Origin: Zeugodacus cucurbitae
Taxonomy: Eukaryota > Arthropoda > Insecta > Diptera > Tephritidae
Assembly: GCF_028554725.1 (NCBI RefSeq)
Contig: NC_071671.1
Location: 29,574,001 to 29,638,000, forward strand
Length of the DNA stretch: 64,000 nt
Direction of reading: 5' to 3'
Each line of letters opens with the position of its first letter. The first letter of the stretch is position 1. The notes beneath the pieces were generated by a model. That model was not told the origin of the DNA. It made no database searches and saw only the letters and a program-made list of their open reading frames with translations. Of the stretch, positions 54,744 to 64,000 are shown piece after piece. A program made the position numbers and the translations under genes.

Positions 54744-55844
54744 CAAGTAAGGAAGGGCTAAGTTCGGGTATAACCGAACATTTTATACTCTCGCAATTTA
54801 TTGATTTAACTTTATTAATATTATATAATACACAATTTGACCCACATATTCGAAATATTCGTTCGATATATGCACTACACTATAAACGTAGTATTTGTGC
54901 AAAGTTCTGCACCGATATCTTCACTAGTGCTTACTTTATATTTTGTAAAGTAAACGATTCAGATCGTTTTCAAAGTTTTGGTATATAGGAAGTAGGCGTG
55001 GTTGTGAAGCGATTTGGCCTATTTTCACAACATATCATTAGGACCTAAGGAAACTATTACAAACCAAGTTTCATTGAAATCGGTCGAGCAGTTCCTGAGA
55101 TATGGTTTTTAACCCATAAGTGGGCGAAGCCACGCCCATTTTCCATTTTGTACAAAAATCTGAGTGCAGCTTCCATCTGCCATTTCTTATGTGAAATTTA
55201 ATGTTTCTGGCGTTTTTCGTTAGTGAGTTAACCCACTTTTAGTAGTTTTCAACATAACCTTTGTATGGTAGGTGGGCATGGTTATAATACGATTTCCTCC
55301 ATTTTTGAACTGTATAAGGTAGTACTTAAAATAAGCGACTCTAGAAAGTTTCCTTGATATAACTTTAGTAGTTTCCGATATATGTACAAAAAACTTGGTA
55401 GGGGGCGGGGCCACGCCCACTTCCCCAAAAAAATTACATCCACATATGCCTCTTCATAGTGCGAACCTTCATACCAAATTTTATTTCCATAGCTTAATTT
55501 ATGGCTTAGTTATGGCACTTTATGTGTTTTCGGTTTTCGCCATTTTGTGGGCGTGGCAGTGATCCGATTTTGCTCATTTTTGAAAGTAACCTTCCTATGG
55601 TGCCAAGAAATAAGTGTGCCTAGTTTCATCAAGATATCTTAATTTTTACTCAAGTTACTGCTTGCACAGACGGACGGACGGACGGACAGACAGACATTCG
55701 GATTTGAACTCCACTCTTCACCCTGATCACTTTGGTTTATATAACCCTATATCTAACTCGTTTAGTTTTGGGTGTTACAAACAACCGTTATGTGAACAAA
55801 ACTATAATACTTTCTTTCGCAACTTTTGTTACGAGAGTATAAAA
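54744..55844 (+). repeat. AT-rich interspersed repeat, copy C, near full length
   Basis: It starts CAAGTAAGGAAGGGCTAAG and a hairpin GTTCGGGTATAACCGAAC, then TTTTATACTCTCGCAA. It ends TTACGAGAGTATAAAA, the near inverse of that motif, preceded by TAATACTTTCTTTCGCAAC, so the last 50 bases can fold back. In between are several GTGGGCGTGG or CCACGCCCAC motifs (about 54995, 55122, 55395, 55548) and the block GGACGGACGGACGGACAGAC at about 55672. No protein frame is convincing. Confidence 0.85.
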
Positions 55845-56689
55845 ATAAATAAATAAACAATTATGTATGACACTACAATTGCAGAAATAGATTGAACTTA
55901 TATACACTTATGCATCTATAAATAATTTAAAAGCTTTAATAAACCTAGTAAAATTGGAAATACAACATGGAGGGAAAGGAGGTATGAAGTAAAAAATAAA
56001 CGAAGGACAACTTAAAAGTGCAAGTTATTTCAGATTGACACCTGGACAAAGTGCTTAAGGCCTGAATTTACATGTGTACATAAAAAGCTGTCATCGATTG
56101 ACTAAGCGTTATAGAGACGCCAATCAAACAAACTTTCCAAGTTTTCATACGAACTGGCAGCACTGAAACCGTATCGTCTATATTTTGTCCCACTGAACTC
56201 TTTAACAGTTCGCAAACAAAACAATTTAATTTGAAAAGTAAAAAAATGATAATTTTATGTTAAATACAAAATGAAAAACAATGATTTTTTTAATTTTGTA
56301 AGAATTTTTTTTTTAAACATATGTATTGTGTTCATACTAATAAATTATTGTGGAAGTTTCTCAGTATTTACAAAATGAGAAAAGCTCAGAAACGGAGCGC
56401 ATGTTTAGCAAGTGTGGAAAGGTGATAACCACCGGCGAATGCGCTTTAAAACCAAAAATATTAATATGCTAATTTTTTGAAGCGGAAACCATAAAATATA
56501 AATAATTGTTATAATTAAAATATTATTTTTGCTATAATATGCTTAATAACTTATATCATAATTTCATGATTTCCATTCTTAGAAGAAGAAATTATAATAT
56601 CGATGGTAAGCGATCATACTATCGGTTGGTTGCAACTATCGATAGTTTGCGAACTCTACTTCGACCGTTTCCTCTTTATATGCTTCCAC
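55845..56689. other. AT-rich DNA with no recognised gene
   Basis: About 850 bp. No transposon coding similarity, TIR pair or RNA gene is seen. Confidence 0.5.
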
Positions 56690-58035
56690 CGAAGAGTACT
56701 GCATCGAACACTTTCAAATCTGGAGTTTTTCGTCCATTCAAACAACATAATCTAGCCAGCGTTTCGCTGAACTATGTCAATGTCGTCGTATAACAGGTAA
56801 AACTCATCGCTCCATCGTCTGCGTTATTCGTCGTTGCCAATTGACCATAAATCTTGGCAAAACATATCTCTAGAATCGTCCACGCTTATGAAGCATAAAT
56901 CAGGACGGGAATAATAAGCGTCTTGTAGAGTTTGATTTTGGTTCGTCGAGAGAGGACTTTACTATTGCCTACTTAATACAAAGAAGCATCTGTTGGAAAG
57001 AGGATTCTGCGTTGGATTTCAAGGCTGACATTGTTGGTGTTGTTGATGCTGGTGCCTAGGTATACGAAATTATCTACGACTTCAAAGTTATGATTTTCTG
57101 GAGCCAAGGCGCGAATGCGCTGACTGTTTGTTTGATGACAGTAGATATTTCGCTTCCTTATCCAGTGCGAAAAAAACAGAACTAACGGCGCGGTTGTTGG
57201 TTCCAATGATATCGATATCATCAGCGTAGGTCAGCTGCTGTACACTCTTATAGAAGATTGCACATTCTCTATTTAACTCAGCGGCTGGTATTTTTTTCAG
57301 CATAAGTTTATAAAAACGGTCTCGAAGGGCTAGGAGAGCTCCTTACCGATCCTGACGGAGCTTTTGGTGATGCTCAACATCAGGTTACACAGCAGTATTA
57401 GTTTTACATGGATACCAAATTCAGACATCATGGAATAGAGGCAGCTCCTTTTCGTGCTGTCATAAGCAGATTTAAAATCGACGAAAAGGTGGTGTGTATC
57501 GATCCTCCTTTCACGAGTCTTCACCAAGATTTGACGCATGGTGAATATCTGGTCAACTTTTGATTTTCCAGGGCAAAAGCCACACTGATCAGCTCCAATC
57601 AGTTTGTTGACGATGGACTTTAGCCTTTCACACAGTACGCTCGATAGAACCTTATATACGATATTTCGAAGGCTTATCCCACGATAATTGGCACAGTTTG
57701 AGGGACCTCCCTTTTAATGGATTGGGCGGGGCACACTGAGATTCCAGTCGTCGGTCATGCTTTCGTCCGACCATATTCTGCAAAGAAGTTAATGCATGCA
57801 CCTTATCAGTTCTTCGCCGCCGTGTTTGAATAGCTCGGCCGGCAATCCATCGGCCACCGTCGCTTTGTTGTTCTTCAAGCGAGTAATTGCTTTGCTGCAT
57901 GGCGAATATCCCAATGTGCGTATCTTCACAGCTACCAGATAGTGGTCCGAGTCTATATTTGGTCCTCGGAGCGTTCACACGTCCAATACACTGAAGACAT
58001 GTCTTCCGTCTATCACAACATGATCGATTTGAATA
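56690..58035 (-). pseudogene. RTE LINE, heavily decayed, internal deletion
   Basis: On the minus strand it starts with the endonuclease end (VIDGRHVFSVLD-like, about 58020-57920). It jumps at about 57895 into RT (NKATVADGLPAELFKHGGEE), then HHLFVDFKSAYDST, and a broken FYKSVQQLTYADDIDIIGTN with the YADD box intact. It ends in the C-terminal region near 56690. Many stops and frameshifts are present. It is more diverged than the array copies. Confidence 0.8.
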
Positions 58036-58401
58036 TGAATGAAGCACAATACAAACTTTAGGAATTCACTCTCTTAAAAGAATTAAAACGTATCACAAAT
58101 TCATTTAAATTGCTATACACACATTGACAGCCCTATTCTGTGCACTTTTCAAATTCAACATATTTCTAATTTATAAAGATTTGAAATTTATCAAGTATTC
58201 TGTGTCTAAAATAAAAAGCTCCTTTCTTTATAAATTGTTAAGAAATAAAATGCTCTTGTCAGTGCTCTTTACAAATAAAATATCTCATTGTGGATTGTTG
58301 TGAAACCGAATTTGTTGTAATGGAGATATACTATTTTTGTCGTTATTTTTATACAAAGAGGAAAAATATGAACATGTTGTTGGCTCGCGTTATTGAGCCG
58401 T
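58036..58401. other. AT-rich DNA with no recognised gene
   Basis: Nothing recognised in about 365 bp. Confidence 0.5.
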
Positions 58402-59340
58402 TTTTATACTCTCGCAACAAAAGTTGCTAAAGAGAGTATAATAGTTTTGTCCACATAACGGTTGTTTGTAAGTCCTAAAACTAAAGGAGTTAGATATAGG
58501 GTTATATATACCAAAGTGATCAGGGTGACGAGTAAAGTTCAAATCCGGATGTCTGTCTGTCCGTCCGTCTGTCCGTCCGTGCAAGCTTGATTAAAAATTG
58601 TAATTTTTTTTGGAAAAGTGGGCGTGACCCCGCCCTCAAATAGTTTTTTTGTATATAACTCGCAAACCAATAAAGCTATATAAACCAAACTTTCTGCAGT
58701 CGTTTCTTTTAGCCGTTTCCTTATACAGTTCAAAAATGAAAGAAATCGGATAATAACCACGCCCACCTCCCATACAAATGTTAGGTTGAAAATGACTAAA
58801 AGTGCGTTAACTCACTAACGAGAAACGTCAGAAAGACCAAATTTTACATAAGAAATGGCAGAAGGAAGCTGCACTGAAATTTTTTTACAAAATGGAAAAT
58901 GGGCGTGGCGTCGCCCACTTATGGATCAAAAACCATATCTCAGGAACTACTCGACCGATTCGAATGAAATTCGGTATATAATATTTTCTTTGCACCATGA
59001 TGACACGTGTGGAAAATGGATGAAATCGATTCACAACTACGTCTACTTCCTATATAACTCAATTTTGAACTCCATCTTATTCCTTCACTTTATAATATAT
59101 ACATAAGAAACCAATGAAGATAGCGAAATAAAACTTTACACAAATACTGTATTTGAGCTGTGATATCACTTGTGGAAAAATTATCAAAATCGGACCATGA
59201 CTTTTCAAGGCCCCTGATATCAAACATGAAGAACTCAGTGCCTAAGGGTAATTTTTCACCGAAAATATAGGTAAATCTCTAAATAAATTGCGAGAGTATA
59301 AAATGTTCGGTTGCACCCGAACTTAGCCTTTCCTTACTTG
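58402..59340 (-). repeat. AT-rich interspersed repeat, copy D
   Basis: In reverse orientation both termini are intact: TTTTTATACTCTCGCAACAAAAG with the fold-back GTTGCTAAAGAGAGTATA on the left, and TGTTCGGTTGCACCCGAAC hairpin with CCTTTCCTTACTTG on the right. CTGTCTGTCCGTCCGTCTGTCC is at about 58551. CACGCCC motifs are near 58625, 58757 and 58895. Confidence 0.85.
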
Positions 59341-59639
59341 TTTTTAATATTTTTTCCCTTTTTTTGTATCAAAGAAGTGAATATTATGAGGGTAACTTTG
59401 ACGAAATTGTTTTCTATATATTGTATACGATTACAACTTATCAAATTTTTGCCAATAAATCACAAAGTTTAGACAAAGTTAGCAACTAAAACTGAAGCAC
59501 GGAATCAATCCTGTAGGTATTTATATGAATGAAATCATATAGTGGGCATTAAATGATTTTCTTTTTTTATTTTTATTATAAGTACAATGAGTGTTCTTTT
59601 TAAATTAGTGAACATTCAACAAATTAGCTTATTAAAAAA
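59341..59639. other. AT-rich DNA with no recognised gene
   Basis: Nothing recognised. Confidence 0.5.
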
Positions 59640-60151
59640 AAATTGCAAACTTAATTACTTCATTTTATGTGTCGCCGGAAATGTTTTTCCATGCTTACAA
59701 TTTCCCATAGGTTTTCTATGTGATTTAGATCAGGGAGTTGTGCGCGCTAATTCAAAACCTCAATCTTGTTATTAACAAACCACTGTTTTACACAAATAGC
59801 AGTGTGTTTCGGGTCGTTGTTATAGTGATAAATCCACTTTATAAGCATTTCTTCTTCAGCATGCAGCAGCATAATATTCTGAAAATTATTTTTATACACG
59901 AATTTGTCCATTATACCATCGATATGATGAATTGACCCTATTCCATGACATAAAAAGCAGCCCTATACTAGTACACTATGTTTCACCGTGCCTGTTTTAT
60001 TGAGGCATTGTACCTTCGGCCTGCGTATCAGCTTCAATCCGTGCGAACCTTTCATATTGAAGTTCGATTCGTCGGAAAAAAGTACAATTCGATATTTGGT
60101 AATCGTCCAATTTATGTGCATTATCGCAAATTTCTGTCGCGACACAATCAA
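59640..60151 (-). pseudogene. Tc1/mariner-type transposase C-terminal half
   Basis: On the minus strand, VLFSDESNFNMKGSHG (first catalytic Asp block, 60091 downward), then GTVKHSVLV, IDGIMDKFVYKNNFQNIML, YNNDPKHTA (second Asp block) and LPDLNHIENLWE (third acidic residue, Glu) are in order with frame changes. No DNA-binding half and no TIRs were found. The lineage differs from the Tc1 element at 49959. Confidence 0.8.
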
Positions 60152-61263
60152 GGTATATCCAAGACTATACGCTCACTTGATTTTGCTAAGCCCACCGTAT
60201 TTTTAAAAAACCTATAATTAGGTATTGGAGCTAGGGAGAAAAAAATTTCCCCTAAATTGCATTTAAATACCTGAGAGGTTTCACGATATTTTCGGTGAAA
60301 AATTACCACTGAGCACTGAGCTTTTCATGTTCGATATCCGGGGCCTTGAAAAGTTATAGTACGATTTTGACAATTGTTCCACAAGTAAAGCCACAGATAA
60401 TATACAGTATTTGTGTAAAGTTCTATTCCGCTATCTTCATTGGTGCTTAAATTACAGGAATGAGATGGAATTCAAAATTGAGTTATATGGGAAGTAGTCG
60501 TGGTTGTAAACCGATTTCATCCATTTTCCACACGTGTCATCAAAGTATCAAGAAAATATTATATACCAAATTTCATTGAAATCGGTCGAGTAGTTCCTGA
60601 GATATGGTTTTTGACCAATAAGTAGGCGACGCTACGCCCATTTTTCATTTTGTAAAAAAATCTGATTGCAAATTCTTTTTGCCATTTTTTCTGTAAAATT
60701 TAGAGTTTCTGATGTTTTCCGTTAGTGAGTTAACGCACTTTTGCATTTTTCAACCTAACCTTTGTATGGGAAGTGGGCGTGGTTATTATCCAATTTAAAC
60801 TTTTTTCTTGGTGTGTGGTTGGATACGTAAGGGAAACGACTGCAGTGTGTTTGGTTTATATAGCCTTATTTGTTTGCGAGATATATGCAAAAACCACCCC
60901 CACTTCCACAAAAAAATTACATTCAAATATGCCCCTCCCTAATGTGGTCCTCTGTACCATTTTGCGGGCGTGGTTGTGGACCGATTTCGCCCATTTTCAC
61001 CACCAATATCCTCAGGGTGCCAAGGAATAAGTGTACCCAGTTTCATTAAGATATCTCAATTTTTACTCAAGTTATCGCTTGCACGGACAGACGGACAGGC
61101 AGACGGACGGACAGAAATCCGGATTTTGAATCCACTCGTCATCCTGATCATTTATATATGGAACCCCATATCTAACTCTTTTATTTCTGTGTGACACAAA
61201 CAACCGTTATGTGAACAAAACTCTAATAGTCTCTTTAGCAACTTTGTTGCGAGAGTATAAAAA
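60152..61263 (+). repeat. AT-rich interspersed repeat, copy E
   Basis: It lacks the first terminal motif. It has GTGGGCGTGG at about 60773, GCGGGCGTGG at 60964, GGACAGACGGACAGGCAGACG at about 61085, and the 3' fold-back TCTCTTTAGCAACTTTGTTGCGAGAG. Confidence 0.82.
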
Positions 61264-61702
61264 TTAAATATAAAAACGGCTGTGAAATATAACGTATAGT
61301 CACCATTTGTTGAAACTAATTTATTAAACGATAAATTAATAAATTAGTTTGAACACATGGTAGAACAAAACTACGTTTTCAATATTTTTTTAAATAGGGC
61401 GAAAATCGTTACCGATGTATACTTATGTGAGCACCTGTATATATTTGTCATCAATACATCACTGAATACTGTTATTAATATGAGATGTTTATGATGCTAC
61501 CTTCAGAGTAGGCTACTTTTAAAAACGTTTTGTACGCATTTTAATATTTCAACTATCTATATATGTATATCTAAAGATATCTATGTATGTATATAATTTT
61601 ACGAAGCAACAACAAAGTTATCCGGTTGAATTCGTATAAGAGAGTATGTCGATACCTCATTAAAAATTCTATCGCCGCTGGCGTTTTACGTTGGGGCTAC
61701 CA
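61264..61702. other. AT-rich DNA with a perfect hairpin
   Basis: 61313-61350 holds 14-bp perfect inverted arms (AAACTAATTTATTA and its complement) around a 10-base loop. No gene is seen. Confidence 0.6.
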
Positions 61703-63018
61703 GACTAAGGGTTAAGTTTGGGTCTCCTCGAACATTTTATACTCTCGAAATTTCTCTATTTAATTTTATTAATATAACAAACAATTTGACTCACATATTC
61801 GGCATATATGTATATGGTATAAAGTCCATTGAAAGTTGGAAACCCTAATATTAGTTAAATGGGTGATAGGGAAGTTATGTCCCGATTTCACTAATTTTTG
61901 GCACGATGACATATTATTAGAAGAAACATATTCCCTCTGAATTTCTTCAAAATATCTGAGAGACTTAACTATATTTTCGATAAAAAATTAGTTAGAAGCA
62001 CTGAGGTCCTCATATTCGATATATAGTGTTTTGAAAACTTATGGACCGATTTCGACGATTTTTAGAAGTATTTAATCTCTTTAAATACAGTATTTTTGCA
62101 AAGCTCTGTTCCGATATATTCACTAGTGCTTACTTTATTTATTGCAAAGTAAACTATTCAGAACGACTTCAAAGTTCTGGTATATGGGAAGTAGGCGTGG
62201 TTGTGAACCGATTTGGACTATTTTCACACCATTTCATTGGAAATCTACGAAGATATTATGAACCGAATTTCATTGAAATTGGATGAGTAGTTTCGAAGAT
62301 ATGGTTTTTGACCCAAAAGTGGTCGGAGCCAAGCCCATTTAAATTTTTTTTGAGTGCAGCTCCTCTGTATTATCTTTATAATGAAATTTAAGGTTTCTGG
62401 TGGTTTTCCCTACTGAATTAAAGCACTTTTATTAGTTTTCAACCTAACCTTTGTATGGGAGGTGGGCGTGGTTATAATCCGATTTCCTCCATTTTTGGAC
62501 TGTATAAGATAGTACCTAAAAGAAACAACTGTAGAAAGTTTCCCTGATATAGATTTAGTAGTTTACGATATATGTACAAAAAACTTAGTAGGGGACGGGG
62601 CCACGCCCACTTCCCCAGAAAATATTACATCCACATATGCCCCTTCTTAATGCGATCCTTCATCTTAAATTTTACTTCAAAAGCTTAATTTATGGCTTAG
62701 TTACAGCTCTTTATATGTTTTGGTTATTCCCAATTTGTGGGCGTGGTCCGATTACACCCATCTTCGAAGTTAACCTTCTTATGGTGCCAAGAAATACGTT
62801 TTCCAAGTTTCATCAAGATATCTCAATTTTTACTCAAGTTACAACTTGCACGGACGGACGGACAGACAGACATCCGGATTTGAACTTTACTCGTCACCCT
62901 GATCTGATTGATATATATAACCCTATATCAAACTCGATTAGTTTTAGGACTTACAACCAACCGTTATGTGAACAAAACTACAATACTCTCTTTAGCAACT
63001 TTGTTGCGAGAGTATAAA
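61703..63018 (+). repeat. AT-rich interspersed repeat, copy F
   Basis: It starts with a degenerate form of the terminus (GGTTAAGTTTGGG, then ATTTTATACTCTCG at 61735) and ends GTTGCGAGAGTATAAAA at 63018 with the fold-back ATACTCTCTTTAGCAAC. It has GTAGGCGTGG near 62194, GTGGGCGTGG at 62463, GGCCACGCCCAC near 62600, GTGGGCGTGG at 62739 and GGACGGACGGACAGACAG at 62853. It is the longest copy. Confidence 0.84.
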
Positions 63019-63189
63019 ACTCAAAGGACTAATTATTGACAAAGAGGACAATACAAATATTTTTTTTTATTACAAACATTTTTAAAACTATAACAATGTT
63101 TGAAATCACTACAACTGGTTTTTAAAAAACTAACGAACAGTTTTATTTGAATAACTTATAAACAAATTACATGGAAATCAATATTAATA
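63019..63189. other. AT-rich DNA with no recognised gene
   Basis: Nothing recognised. Confidence 0.5.
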
Positions 63190-64000
63190 TTTATATATGG
63201 TATTTAATTAATTCCTTTATATTTTAGCTTCCAACTAAATTATGGGGTCTTTTTGGACATAATCGACTAGAAAGGCTAGACATATGCCGGCGACTGTATT
63301 CATCTTTAGGTCTCTATGAATATCAGCATTTCTGCTGGACCAAGGAGCATTTACAATACTTCTTAGCACCTTGTTCTGAAACCGTTGTATAATATTAATG
63401 CTGCTATCATTGGCACATCCCCATAGTTGCGCACCATATGACCATACTGGCTTGATTATTTGGTTATATATAAGTAGTTTGTTGTATATGGACAGGTATG
63501 ACCTTCATCCAATTACCCACTTCATTTTTGATAATTTCAAATTAAGTTCAATCTCAAAGTTCATATGGTATGCAGACGCCTGGAATACTTATGGATTGAT
63601 AAGTGATTCTTTTGTTTGTAAAATTTACAAAAATTTATTCTCCATTTTTAAGTCCAATTTACCACAGAGTTAATTGAATGTTGCAGACTTAGCGCAGCTT
63701 TTCCAGCTGTTTTTTCGACACATAGTATTGCGGTGTCATCAGCAAAACTGGCAGTCATACTGTTTGATGCTAACGGTAAGTTTCTTGTATACAGAATATA
63801 CAAAACTGGACCTAAGATACTTCCCTGAGGTACTCTTGCTTGAATTTCTTCTAGTTTAGAGAAATCACCCCCTTGTTTTACGCGAAAAAATCTCAAGGTT
63901 ATATATGATTCAAGAAGAGCACAATACTCAATTGGAAGTCATGATTGTAGTTTTTGCATAAGGCCTTCGTGTCGCACCTTGTCAAATGCCTGCGCAACGT
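63190..64000 (-). pseudogene. Jockey-clade LINE reverse transcriptase, 3' part, runs off the window
   Basis: On the minus strand the frame 63896-63648 has FSKLEEIQARVPQGSILGPVLYILYT and SFADDTAILC, the finger/palm and catalytic blocks of Jockey-type RT (F/YADD). Downstream, in other frames, are GCANDSSINIIQRFQNKVL and NADIHRDLKMNTV (63420-63260), the conserved C-terminal region of this clade. Upstream sequence to 64000 also looks coding with breaks. It is not related to the RTE copies. Confidence 0.85.

Noticed and set aside
55614..55856. An 80-codon frame including a Gly-Arg-Thr-Asp repeat
   Set aside because: The peptide repeat is a translation of the GGACGGACGG block in the noncoding repeat family; the same happens in copies D, E and F.
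1..64000. Host protein-coding genes
   Set aside because: No frame could be linked to a host family with intron-exon structure; all recognisable coding similarity is to transposable elements.

Overview
The window looks like repeat-dense, gene-free chromatin from a brachyceran fly, with a true fruit fly (Tephritidae) as my best guess. The reasons are the mix of errantivirus-type gypsy elements, BEL/Pao, RTE, Jockey, hAT and Tc1 elements, plus AT-rich repeats that carry GTGGGCGTGG motifs and a GGACGGACGGACAGACAG-like block. I find no host gene, tRNA, rRNA or CRISPR. Almost every open frame is a broken piece of a transposable element, and most other open frames are shadows.

Layout. 1-3953: the body of a decayed BEL/Pao element on the plus strand. 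3986-6862: an internally deleted errantivirus on the minus strand, with both LTRs, primer site, polypurine tract and a 4-bp target duplication. 6867-8068: AT-rich DNA including a repeat fragment. 8069-31859: a tandem array with a period of about 6.67 kb, three units plus a partial fourth. Each unit is a composite of an RTE-type LINE 5' half (+), an errantivirus pol/env/LTR fragment (+), and the gag, leader and LTR of a second Ty3/gypsy element (-) whose gag starts with a SAP-like motif. Unit 1 carries a later RTE insertion (14288-16263, -) with a 12-bp target duplication.

31860-48953: a giant inverted repeat. The right arm is 6.18 kb. The left arm is 9.13 kb because a 2,956-bp segment is tandemly duplicated in it. 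The arms are almost identical by eye. Each arm holds RTE LINE, BEL 3' half, hAT element and MITE. The 1.78-kb spacer holds the rest of the LINE and an uninterrupted frame of unknown function (42058-42705, -). Right of the arm the same nested elements continue. Read together, 53511 down to 44154 is one minus-strand BEL element interrupted by a hAT element (TIRs, 8-bp target duplication). The hAT is itself interrupted by a 654-bp MITE (TIRs, TA duplication), and a Tc1 element sits in the same interval.

54107-64000: an RTE 3' tail, further AT-rich repeat copies, a decayed minus-strand RTE, a Tc1-like transposase remnant, and the 3' end of a Jockey-clade LINE on the minus strand.

The genes here do not form a pathway. 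The interest lies in architecture: composite tandem amplification, a large palindrome with asymmetric internal duplication, and nesting that lets the order of events be read. Such a region could be a source of small RNAs against transposons, but that is inference. An assembly error in the palindrome must be excluded first.
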